DNA from: Prevotellaceae bacterium UBA4361 | Lineage (GTDB): Bacteria > Bacteroidota > Bacteroidia > Bacteroidales > Bacteroidaceae | Assembly (NCBI GenBank): GCA_002393575.1 | Contig: DGSN01000001.1 | Coordinates: 70,970-94,911 of the forward strand | Length of the DNA stretch: 23,942 nucleotides | Reading direction: 5' to 3' | Shown: piece by piece, positions 6,866-14,099 of the stretch | Numbering within the stretch: position 1 is the stretch's first letter | Layout of the letters: each line of letters starts with the position of its first letter | Program-made: the position numbers and the translations under genes | The notes under the pieces: model-generated | Database searches by the model: none | What the model saw: the letters and a program-made list of their open reading frames with translations, nothing else | Told to the model about the DNA's origin: nothing

Positions 6866-7735
6866 ATGAGACAACTAAAAATTACCAAGTCAATCACGAA
6901 CCGTGAGAGTGCTTCGTTGGATAAGTACTTGCAGGAAATCGGTCGTGAGGAGTTAATCACTGTTGAGGAAGAGGTGGAACTGGCTGCGAAGATTCGCAAA
7001 GGCGGTGTCGAGGGTCGGAAGGCTCTGGAAAAACTGACAAGGGCGAACCTTCGTTTCGTCGTTTCAGTGGCTAAGCAGTACCAGAATCAGGGCTTGAGCC
7101 TGCCCGACCTCATCAATGAGGGCAATCTGGGTCTGATTAAGGCTGCGGAGAAGTTTGATGAGACCCGTGGTTTCAAATTCATCAGTTATGCCGTGTGGTG
7201 GATTCGTCAATCCATCTTGCAGGCTTTGGCCGAGCAGAGCCGCATCGTGCGCCTGCCACTCAATCAGGTGGGCTCGCTCAACAAGATTGGCAAGGCTTTC
7301 TCGAAGTTTGAGCAGGAGAACGAACGCCGTCCTTCGCCAGAAGAACTGGCTGCACAGTTGGATTTGCCTGTGGATAAGGTGGCCGACACGATGAAGGTGA
7401 GCGGTCGTCACATCAGTATGGATGCTCCTTTCGTGGAGGGCGAAGATAACAGTCTGCTCGACATCTTGTCCAACCCCGATTCGCCATCGGCAGACAAGAC
7501 GCTGGTGACGGAATCGCTGCAGCGGGAGATTGAACGTGCGCTCGACACGCTGACTGTGCGTGAGAAGGAAATTATCAAGATGTTCTTCGGTCTGGGAGAA
7601 CCAGAAAAAACGTTGGAAGAGATAGGTGACCGCTTTAATCTGACCAGAGAGCGTGTGCGTCAGATTAAGGAGAAGGCTATCCGCCGCTTGCGGAAAGAGT
7701 CGAAAAGCAAATTGCTGAAGACGTATCTGGGATAG
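6866..7735 (+). CDS. rpoD: RNA polymerase primary sigma factor (short RpoD/SigA)
   Basis: The protein directs RNA polymerase to housekeeping promoters. Its 289 residues follow the short Bacteroidetes form, lacking the long region 1.1 and non-conserved insert of proteobacterial RpoD. Region 1.2 (SLDKYLQEIGREELIT) is near the N-terminus. Region 2 follows, with LRFVVSVAKQYQNQGLSLPD, GNLGLIKAAEKFDETRGFKF and the 2.4 helix YAVWWIRQSILQAL. Region 3 begins RLPLNQVGSLNKI. The C-terminal region 4 has LTVREKEIIKMFFGLGE and the helix-turn-helix TLEEIGDRFNLTRERVRQIK. Most promoter-like sites listed here match the consensus expected for this factor. It has its own strong promoter. Confidence 0.97.
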   Translation: MRQLKITKSITNRESASLDKYLQEIGREELITVEEEVELAAKIRKGGVEGRKALEKLTRANLRFVVSVAKQYQNQGLSLPDLINEGNLGLIKAAEKFDETRGFKFISYAVWWIRQSILQALAEQSRIVRLPLNQVGSLNKIGKAFSKFEQENERRPSPEELAAQLDLPVDKVADTMKVSGRHISMDAPFVEGEDNSLLDILSNPDSPSADKTLVTESLQREIERALDTLTVREKEIIKMFFGLGEPEKTLEEIGDRFNLTRERVRQIKEKAIRRLRKESKSKLLKTYLG

Positions 7736-7775
7736 TTTTTTCGTAGAACGGTTAGAACTTTTTAGACGAGAAAAG

Positions 7776-8207
7776 ATGAGAAAAATCTTATTGTTGATAA
7801 TGTTGATGACGTTGGTCGCGTTGGGTGCTGAAGCCAAAAAGAAACCGACGGCCTATGGTAAAGGTACGGGTCGGGTGTATGTGTTTGGTGTGAGTCAGGC
7901 ATTGACTGATACGGTCGTGTTTGTCACGACCATCAATCAGGTGGATAGCCTTGACTTGGAGAGGGGAACTAAATTCCTGCCGTTTCGTTCAGAGTTTAGT
8001 CTGCAGATGAAGCAGTATCTGGAAGGCCAGATGGGCTTGAAGCATCAGACTTCCTGTGTGTTCTATTCTGACAGCCGCAAGAAATTGTCGAAAAAACTCT
8101 ACAAGATAAAGAAACGCTATCTTGACGATAAAGATAAACGTTTGGTGATGCTGGATGAAGAACGCTTTGTCTTTAAGCATCCGCTTGACTCAAATGTGAA
8201 GGAATAA
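7776..8207 (+). CDS. Small exported protein of unknown function
   Basis: I do not recognise a function. The 143-residue protein starts with a clear signal peptide (MRKILLLIMLMTLVALGAEA, cleavage near residue 20). A core of alternating hydrophobic strands follows (GRVYVFGVSQALTDTVVFVT), then a strongly basic stretch at about residues 101-122 (RKKLSKKLYKIKKRYLDD). The layout, with a 'VYVFGVS...TDTVVF' opening and a C-terminal 'ERFVFKH', resembles small conserved Bacteroidales exported proteins I have seen annotated as hypothetical. Its TAA stop directly abuts the ATG of the C11 peptidase gene (8207/8208), so the two are almost certainly co-transcribed. No lipobox cysteine follows the signal peptide. 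Confidence 0.8.
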   Translation: MRKILLLIMLMTLVALGAEAKKKPTAYGKGTGRVYVFGVSQALTDTVVFVTTINQVDSLDLERGTKFLPFRSEFSLQMKQYLEGQMGLKHQTSCVFYSDSRKKLSKKLYKIKKRYLDDKDKRLVMLDEERFVFKHPLDSNVKE

Positions 8208-9491
8208 ATGAAAATTTATGTGTCCCCCAATAGGTGGCGTAAATCGCTATGCGGAGTTGCAGCAATGACGATGTTCTTTGTTGCAACTTGTTCATTTTTT
8301 GCCTGTTCGAATAGCGATGAATCTCCCTACAATCCTATTTATGCTGAAAGCAGGACGGTGATGGTCTATATGGCGGCAGAGAACAATCTGTCGGGGGCGG
8401 CGGCTTCCGATGTGGCTGAGATGCTGGTGGGCATGGCTAACAAGGAACTCTATCCGAACGACAGATTGGTCATTTTTATTGACGATGTCAGCATGCCTCG
8501 TATCTATGTAGCCGACCGAACGACAACGGCTACAGCGATGGCACAACTGACTCCCGTGAAAACCTATGATGAAGAAGTGAACTCGGCTTCGGCAGAGGTG
8601 CTGGGCGACTTTGTGGCGTATGCAAAGCAGCACTATCCAGCCGACAGTTACGGGCTGGTGTTGGGTTCGCATGCGTCGGGCTGGATTCCGTCAAACTATC
8701 TCCTGGACATGCAGGAGGCTGTAGCATCGCGCCGCTCGTTTGGACTTGATAACGGCAACAACTCTTCAAGTTCCCAACTGAACGGACACCAGATGGGCAT
8801 ACCCGATATGGCTCGTGTGCTGGAAGAGCAGGGTGGGGTGGATTATCTGCTGATAGATGCCTGTTTCATGCAGAACGTGGAGGTAGCCTACGAACTCCGT
8901 AAGGCTGCTCGCCACATCGTCGCTTCACCTGCAGAGATTCCTAATCCAGGTGCGAACTACAAGACGATGATTCCAGCCATGTTTATGAGGACGGATTGTG
9001 AAAAAAAGATGCTGCAGGCTTATTATCAGGAGTATTGTGATAAGAAAAATTGGGGCATCGTGGTTTCGGAGGTAAATACGACGGGGATGGATGCTTATGC
9101 TTCTTGCATGAAGACATTGGTGGACAAGTATCGCGAAGATTTGCTGACGGCTGATTATAGCGATGTACAGAACTATTTTCGGTATGGCACAGGTAGTTGG
9201 GGTACTGATATTCCTGATGGCTACGACATGCAGGGGGTGATGAAAAATGTGCTCAATGAGGAGGACTACGCTGTGTGGCAGCAGGAAGTGGCAAAAGTGG
9301 TTACGTGCATGCATTCGGGCTTTTGGTATAGCGGTGCTCGTGGTGGTCGTCGGACGTATGAGATTGATGCTGAGCAATGTTGTGGTGTAACGATGTTTGT
9401 GCCGCTGGATAAGTATGAAGGTAATAGGTACGATTTCAACACGACTTATCTTGACACTGCATGGGGTAAACTGATGTGGGGTGAGGACTGA
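8208..9491 (+). CDS. Clostripain-like (family C11) cysteine peptidase, lipoprotein
   Basis: C11 peptidases cut after arginine or lysine, often after self-processing. The 427-residue protein has a signal sequence with a lipobox ending FFAC at Cys33, predicting a membrane-anchored lipoprotein on the outer side of the cell. The core begins RTVMVYMAAENNLS (about 49-62). The catalytic histidine is His155 in LGSHASGW and the catalytic cysteine Cys219 in LLIDACFM, matching the C11 dyad order. The gene abuts the upstream small exported protein and is followed after 32 bp by the kinase-like gene. Function is confident at family level. The physiological substrate is unknown, but the operon makes peptide or protein processing plausible. 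Confidence 0.88.
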   Translation: MKIYVSPNRWRKSLCGVAAMTMFFVATCSFFACSNSDESPYNPIYAESRTVMVYMAAENNLSGAAASDVAEMLVGMANKELYPNDRLVIFIDDVSMPRIYVADRTTTATAMAQLTPVKTYDEEVNSASAEVLGDFVAYAKQHYPADSYGLVLGSHASGWIPSNYLLDMQEAVASRRSFGLDNGNNSSSSQLNGHQMGIPDMARVLEEQGGVDYLLIDACFMQNVEVAYELRKAARHIVASPAEIPNPGANYKTMIPAMFMRTDCEKKMLQAYYQEYCDKKNWGIVVSEVNTTGMDAYASCMKTLVDKYREDLLTADYSDVQNYFRYGTGSWGTDIPDGYDMQGVMKNVLNEEDYAVWQQEVAKVVTCMHSGFWYSGARGGRRTYEIDAEQCCGVTMFVPLDKYEGNRYDFNTTYLDTAWGKLMWGED

Positions 9492-9523
9492 AAGGAAACG
9501 GAAATACGAATAAAAAAGAAAGT

Positions 9524-10474
9524 ATGACTGAAGGAAAAGTATATTATAGAGTGGGCCGACACACCTACTGTGTCAACTTCTGCGATGAAAAGAATACAAC
9601 GGAATTGCTGCCGTCGAGTGAGCCTTTCCGTTTGGAGAAAGCACCAACGCCAGATGAGACGTTGTTGTTTGAATTGGTGGTGGATGACGCATGGCGACCG
9701 GCACAGAAAGGAAAGGAGATTGGTCAGTTTGACTGTGGCGGTAACAATCATGGAGTGTATTATCTGGAAGATGGCTCCTATCAGATTTTGGTTAGCGATG
9801 TGCAGGGCCGTCAGTGCTGCCTGATTCAAGCAGTGTCCGATTTTTCTTCTGCTCGGGTGTGCCTGAATGGTGATTGGGTGATGCGTAATTTTGGGCTGAA
9901 CAATGCACTGATGATGGTGTATGCTTTTGCTGCTGCTGACAAGATGACGGTGTTGATGCATGCTTCGGTGGTGAGGAAAGAGGGGCGTGGCTATCTGTGT
10001 TTGGGTGTGAGCGGAACGGGAAAGAGTACACACACTTCGAACTGGTTGAAGTATGTGAAGGATACCGACCTGATGAACGATGACAACCCCGTGGTGTGTG
10101 TGTGTGACGATGGGGTGGCACGTGTGTTTGGTTCTCCCTGGAGCGGAAAGACACCCTGCTACCGCAACACAGAGGCTCCCATCGGGAGTTTCTTGCAACT
10201 GAAACAGGCTCCTTATAACAAGATTAGCCGCATGAAAGCAGTTGATGGCTTTGCCTCGTTGCTGCCTTCGTGTTCGGTCATGAAGTGGGACCGCCGAGAC
10301 TATGTGGGTACTTGCGACACTGTGAGCAAGTTGCTTGAACTGGTGCCAGTGTTCTTTTTGGAGAACCTGCCTAACGAGGAGGCTGTGAAGATGAGTTATG
10401 AGGCGATGACAGGACAATCTTATGAGTCCGCTTCTGTGGCGAAAACGGAGTCTATGGTAAAAAGTGAGAACTGA
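9524..10474 (+). CDS. HPr kinase/PEP carboxykinase-like ATPase
   Basis: The 316-residue protein has an N-terminal beta-rich region of unknown role (about 1-115). A C-terminal kinase-like domain carries LMHASVV (His146), the Walker A loop GVSGTGKST (161-169), an acidic NDDNPVV motif (185-191) and FGSPWSGK (203-209), the order found in HprK-like folds. It lacks the typical N-terminal HprK domain, and no HPr gene is nearby, so carbon-catabolite control is unlikely. HprK-like proteins also occur in peptide biosynthesis clusters, where they can phosphorylate the precursor (known for the lasso peptide paeninodin). Its TGA shares one base with the ATG of the S24/S26 peptidase gene. A peptide- or protein-modifying kinase is my inference. 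Confidence 0.8.
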   Translation: MTEGKVYYRVGRHTYCVNFCDEKNTTELLPSSEPFRLEKAPTPDETLLFELVVDDAWRPAQKGKEIGQFDCGGNNHGVYYLEDGSYQILVSDVQGRQCCLIQAVSDFSSARVCLNGDWVMRNFGLNNALMMVYAFAAADKMTVLMHASVVRKEGRGYLCLGVSGTGKSTHTSNWLKYVKDTDLMNDDNPVVCVCDDGVARVFGSPWSGKTPCYRNTEAPIGSFLQLKQAPYNKISRMKAVDGFASLLPSCSVMKWDRRDYVGTCDTVSKLLELVPVFFLENLPNEEAVKMSYEAMTGQSYESASVAKTESMVKSEN

Positions 10475-10977
10475 TGCTGAAGAAACTCTCGGTGGAGAAT
10501 GAGGTGTTCTTGCCTATACTGGTGGAACTGGTGGAAGATGGGAAAACGGCTGCTATCATCGCACGAGGTAACAGTATGCGTCCGTTCATTGAGGATGGTC
10601 GCGATAAACTGGTGTTTGGGCGGGCTGATAAAATAGCGGTGGGAGATGTGATACTGGCGGAAGTGACGGAAGGACATTTTGTGTGCCACCGAATAGAACG
10701 GATTGAAAATGAAATTGTCACCATGCGCGGTGACGGCAATGTGCCGAATTTGGCAATGGGTACGGGGACAGAAGTCTTTCCTGTTGCCAATGTGAGAGCC
10801 AAGTTGGTGCAAGTGGTGCGGAAAGGGAAGACATACACATTATCTACATCGAGAGTGTGGAGACTTTATTCAGCCATCTGGCCTCAACTGCTGCCCATCC
10901 GTCGGTATCTCTTGGCCTTGTATCGTCTGATTTGGCTGCATCAGTGGCCTGAGCGGTGGCAACGGAAAAAGAACTAA
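10474..10977 (+). CDS. S24/S26 family (signal-peptidase-like) peptidase
   Basis: The 167-residue protein has the serine motif ARGNSMRPFI with Ser34, then VGDVILAEV and HFVCHRIERIENEIVTMRGD. Where bacterial signal peptidase I normally has a catalytic lysine, the residue here is His72 in CHRI, as in SipW- and ER-type signal peptidases. No N-terminal membrane segment is visible, but the C-terminal part (about 128-158) is hydrophobic with interspersed Arg and Trp and may associate with the membrane. The gene overlaps the kinase-like gene by one base and precedes the PqqD-like gene. Cleavage of a leader from a small exported peptide is a reasonable inference, and a degenerate non-catalytic role is possible. 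Confidence 0.8.
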   Translation: MLKKLSVENEVFLPILVELVEDGKTAAIIARGNSMRPFIEDGRDKLVFGRADKIAVGDVILAEVTEGHFVCHRIERIENEIVTMRGDGNVPNLAMGTGTEVFPVANVRAKLVQVVRKGKTYTLSTSRVWRLYSAIWPQLLPIRRYLLALYRLIWLHQWPERWQRKKN

Positions 10978-11027
10978 AGCAATTATTCAAAAGAAAGAAT
11001 CAATACACATATTTTATATATAAAAAA

Positions 11028-11297
11028 ATGAAAATCAAGAAAGGTTTTGAAGTGCGCAACGTGTGTGGCGAGAATATTGTCATTGCGCATGGTGTGGAGA
11101 ATATAGACTTCACGAAAGTGATTACACTCAACGAGTCGGCTGCTTACATCTGGAAAAAGGTCGAAGGCAAGGATTTCACCGAAGAGAATATGGTGGATAT
11201 ATTGATGGATGAGTATGAAGTGGACAAAGAACAGGCACTGGCCGATGTGAAAAAGTTGGCCGCCTCGTGGGTTGAAGCAGGGCTGGTGGAATACTAA
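11028..11297 (+). CDS. PqqD family peptide-binding chaperone
   Basis: The 89-residue protein matches the PqqD fold, the RiPP recognition element that holds a precursor leader peptide for modifying enzymes. It opens with beta-strand-like segments (KKGFEVRNVCGENIVIAHG). The typical 'LNESAAYIWKKVEG' segment follows at about residues 43-56, then the helical EENMVDILMDEYEVDKEQALADVKKLAASWVEAGLVE. The start at 11028 is preferred over 10956 because the longer frame overlaps the upstream gene and adds a non-conserved stretch. It is the last gene of the apparent kinase-peptidase-chaperone group. No radical SAM enzyme, ATP-grasp ligase, asparagine-synthetase-like cyclase or recognisable precursor is nearby. 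Confidence 0.85.
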   Translation: MKIKKGFEVRNVCGENIVIAHGVENIDFTKVITLNESAAYIWKKVEGKDFTEENMVDILMDEYEVDKEQALADVKKLAASWVEAGLVEY

Positions 11298-11327
11298 ATC
11301 AGAAAAAACTCTTTTTAAGACTCAAGT

Positions 11328-11993
11328 ATGGCGAAGGTGCAGATAGAGCAATCGTGGCTTGAAAAACTCCAGGTAGAGTTTGACAAACCTTATTTTGAGG
11401 AACTCATCCAGTTCGTCAAGACTGAGTATGCTCATGGCACATGCTATCCACCGGGAAGATTGATTTTCAATGCTTTCAATCTTTGCCCACTGCCTCGTGT
11501 GAAGGTGGTGCTGATAGGGCAAGACCCCTATCATGAGCCAGGACAGGCACATGGATTGTGCTTTTCTGTTAATGATGGCGTTCCCTTTCCTCCATCGCTC
11601 CGTAACATCTTTCAGGAGATAGAGACAGATTTAGGAAAGCCGATGCCGCTATCGGGAAATCTGACACGCTGGGCAGAACAGGGTGTACTGCTGCTCAACG
11701 CCACCCTGACTGTTCGCGCCCATGCAGCGGCAAGCCATCAGAAACGTGGCTGGGAAGAATTCACCGATGCTGTCATCCGTCTGGTGAGTGCCGAACGTGA
11801 ACACGTGGTCTTCATCCTTTGGGGAAGTTATGCACAGAGCAAGGCACCGCTCATTGACGCATCGAAACATTGTATCTTGAAGTCTGCCCATCCCTCTCCG
11901 CTGTCAGCCTACAGAGGCTTTTTTGGCAATCACCATTTCAGTATCTGCAATCAGTACTTAAACCAACACGGAATAGAACCTATAAATTGGTAA
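11328..11993 (+). CDS. ung: Uracil-DNA glycosylase, family 1
   Basis: Ung removes uracil from DNA and starts base-excision repair in the cytoplasm. The 221-residue product has the usual length. The water-activating motif GQDPYHEPGQAHGLCFSV contains Asp66, and the C-terminal motif HPSPLSAYRGFFG holds the catalytic His188. The GVLLLNATLTV and VFILWGSYAQ strands characteristic of the family are also present. It begins 30 bp after the PqqD-like gene and is followed after four bases by the SGNH hydrolase gene, so it may share transcripts with both although its repair function is unrelated. Confidence 0.97.
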   Translation: MAKVQIEQSWLEKLQVEFDKPYFEELIQFVKTEYAHGTCYPPGRLIFNAFNLCPLPRVKVVLIGQDPYHEPGQAHGLCFSVNDGVPFPPSLRNIFQEIETDLGKPMPLSGNLTRWAEQGVLLLNATLTVRAHAAASHQKRGWEEFTDAVIRLVSAEREHVVFILWGSYAQSKAPLIDASKHCILKSAHPSPLSAYRGFFGNHHFSICNQYLNQHGIEPINW

Positions 11994-11997
11994 TTTA

Positions 11998-12798
11998 ATG
12001 AAAAAGATATATTTATCACTTATCATCTCATTCTTTGCTTTTGGACTCTCTTTTGCTCAAAAGCAAGTGAAGTCCGTCACTATTTTTGGTGACAGTTATT
12101 CCACATTTGAAGGATATATCACCCCCGAAAGCAACATTACCTGGTACTTCCTCGACCATGCTGTGAAAGACAACGACGTGGTCAGCGTGGAACAGACCTG
12201 GTGGCATCAGTTGCTGAAGAAGAACGGCTGGAAACTCTGTATGAACAATTCCTATAGCGGTTCGACCATCTCCTCTTCGGGCTATCGGAATGAGGATTAT
12301 AGCGACCGTTCGTTTGTCACTCGTGCCAACAACCTGGGTAATCCCGACATCATCTTCATCTTCGGTGCCACGAACGACTCGTGGGTACCTTCGCCTGTGG
12401 GTGAATATAAGTACAGCGGATGGACAACGGAAGACCTCAAGTCATTCCGTCCTTCCTTGGCCAAGATGTTGGATTTCATGAAGAAACGCTATCTTGGCGT
12501 GGAGATGTATTTCATTCTCAACAGCGAACTCTCTGATGCCATCAACGCCTCGGTCTTCACGATTTGTGACCGCTACCAAGTGCCAGTCATCGTGTTGCAT
12601 GACATTGATAAAAAGGCTGGTCATCCTTCTGTGGCAGGCATGAAGGCCATTGCCGAACAGGTGGATGCCTATGTACATCAGTACAAAAGCCAAATGCACC
12701 CCAAAAGTAAAATGCACTCCAAAGACAAGAAACAGCATAAAAACAAGAAGCAGCCGAAAGGTAAGCAGTTGCCGAAGAAAGGAGCGGGGAAAAACTAA
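11998..12798 (+). CDS. Secreted SGNH/GDSL hydrolase with lysine-rich tail
   Basis: The 266-residue protein starts with a signal peptide (MKKIYLSLIISFFAFGLSFA). The SGNH fold follows: block I IFGDSYSTFEGY with nucleophile Ser33, block III IFGATNDSW, and block V DKKAGHPSVAG with His209. Such enzymes cleave esters, for example acetyl groups from polysaccharides or acyl chains from lipids. The substrate cannot be told here. Residues 230-266 form an unusual tail with 14 lysines plus histidine, glutamine and proline (KSKMHSKDKKQHKNKKQPKG is part of it), absent from ordinary family members. It may bind anionic surfaces such as phospholipid, LPS or nucleic acid. The gene lies four bases after ung and three before the phospholipase D-like gene. 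Confidence 0.88.
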   Translation: MKKIYLSLIISFFAFGLSFAQKQVKSVTIFGDSYSTFEGYITPESNITWYFLDHAVKDNDVVSVEQTWWHQLLKKNGWKLCMNNSYSGSTISSSGYRNEDYSDRSFVTRANNLGNPDIIFIFGATNDSWVPSPVGEYKYSGWTTEDLKSFRPSLAKMLDFMKKRYLGVEMYFILNSELSDAINASVFTICDRYQVPVIVLHDIDKKAGHPSVAGMKAIAEQVDAYVHQYKSQMHPKSKMHSKDKKQHKNKKQPKGKQLPKKGAGKN

Positions 12799-12801
12799 GG
12801 G

Positions 12802-14028
12802 ATGATGAAACAACGTTTGCTTTTGTTCATAATTCTGATTCAAGGCGTTTTCTTGGTAACTGCCCAAACGTCAGATTCCATCATGGTCGCTCATTTGCGT
12901 GCCCGGGGAGTCAACATCACTGATGGCAATTCGGTGAAACTCCTGACGAATGGACATGATAAGTTTGAAGATTTGTTCGAATCTGTGCGAAATGCCAAAT
13001 CTTTCATTCATCTGGAATATTTCAATTTCCGCAACGACTCCATAGCCGGTCTGCTTTTCCATCTTTTGGCACAGAAAGTTGCGGAAGGGGTGGAGGTCAG
13101 GGCCTTGTATGATGCGTTTGGCAATTTGTCAAATAATCAGCCCATCAAACACCACATGCACGATTCCATCAATGCGTTGGGCATCAAACTTGTCAAGTTC
13201 GACCCCATCCGCTTTCCGTGGGTCAACCACATCATTCCGCGCGACCATCGCAAAATAGTTGTAATCGACGGACGCATAGCCTACACGGGCGGCATGAACG
13301 TGGCCGACTACTATATTGAGGGCATCCCGGAAATTGGTGACTGGCACGATATGCACTTACGCATTGAGGGACCAGCCGTCAATGACCTGCATAACATTTT
13401 CTGCCACATGTGGAAGAAAGCAACTGGCGAGACCGTGAGAGGGAACAAATATTTCTTCTATCACGAGCCGGAAAAAGCCAACCAACGTGTGGCCATCATT
13501 GACCGTCATACAGGGGCCACTCCCGATGCCATCCGAGACCTTTTTGCTGAAATGCTCAATACCGCCCAGCATAAAGTGCTCCTCGTCAATCCTTATTTTG
13601 TGCCGACCCATCGGGTCAGAAAAGCCTTGAAACGTGCTATTGACCGAGGTGTGGAGGTGCAGATTCTCCTTTCGGCCAAGAGTGACATTCCGCTCACCCC
13701 CGAGGCATCTCACTATGTAGGCAACAACCTTGCCAAGCGAGGAGCCAAGGTCTATCTCTTTCATGGCGGATTCCACCACACTAAGATTATGATGGTCGAT
13801 GACCTCTACTGCACCGTTGGCTCCAGCAACATGGATGCTCGTTCGCTCCGATGCGACTATGAGGTGAACACCGTCATCTTCAGCAAGAAAACCACAGCCG
13901 AACTGACCCAACTGTTCAACGAGCAACTCAAATCTTCCACTCCCATGCAGAAAGGCTACTGGGGCACACGCTCTTTCGGCAAGAAGTTTCAAGGTTGGTT
14001 TGGCAACCTGCTCACACCCTTCCTCTGA
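12802..14028 (+). CDS. Exported phospholipase D-like / cardiolipin synthase family protein
   Basis: The 408-residue protein has two HKD motifs: HRKIVVID (His149, Lys151, Asp156), followed by GRIAYTGGMN, and HTKIMMVD (His326, Lys328, Asp333), followed by GSSNMDARS. This is the arrangement of phosphatidyl-transferring enzymes such as cardiolipin synthases. Instead of the one or two transmembrane helices usual in cardiolipin synthases, it has a single N-terminal signal-like sequence (about residues 1-21, ending in VTAQ), suggesting an exported enzyme. ATG codons at 12802 and 12805 are both possible starts. It follows the SGNH hydrolase by three bases. Transphosphatidylation versus phospholipid hydrolysis cannot be decided from sequence. 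Confidence 0.9.
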   Translation: MMKQRLLLFIILIQGVFLVTAQTSDSIMVAHLRARGVNITDGNSVKLLTNGHDKFEDLFESVRNAKSFIHLEYFNFRNDSIAGLLFHLLAQKVAEGVEVRALYDAFGNLSNNQPIKHHMHDSINALGIKLVKFDPIRFPWVNHIIPRDHRKIVVIDGRIAYTGGMNVADYYIEGIPEIGDWHDMHLRIEGPAVNDLHNIFCHMWKKATGETVRGNKYFFYHEPEKANQRVAIIDRHTGATPDAIRDLFAEMLNTAQHKVLLVNPYFVPTHRVRKALKRAIDRGVEVQILLSAKSDIPLTPEASHYVGNNLAKRGAKVYLFHGGFHHTKIMMVDDLYCTVGSSNMDARSLRCDYEVNTVIFSKKTTAELTQLFNEQLKSSTPMQKGYWGTRSFGKKFQGWFGNLLTPFL

Positions 14029-14047
14029 TTATTTTTGATGATTTCAA

Positions 14048-14055
14048 TAACTTTG
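14048..14055 (+). promoter_or_regulatory. Possible -7 box before the GHL10 gene
   Basis: TAACTTTG matches TAnnTTTG, 44 bases before the ATG at 14100, in the 71-bp gap after the phospholipase D-like gene. There is no TTTG at normal -33 spacing, so it may be a weak or chance match. The gene could also be read from the upstream operon. Confidence 0.3.
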
Positions 14056-14099
14056 ATTACTCCAGCAACAAGGATAACAACGATTACCCCTAAAAAATA

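Noticed and set aside
9524..10474. True HPr kinase/phosphorylase of carbon catabolite control
   Set aside because: Only the C-terminal kinase-like fold is recognisable, the typical HprK N-terminal domain is absent, and no HPr gene is nearby; the PqqD and peptidase neighbours point elsewhere.
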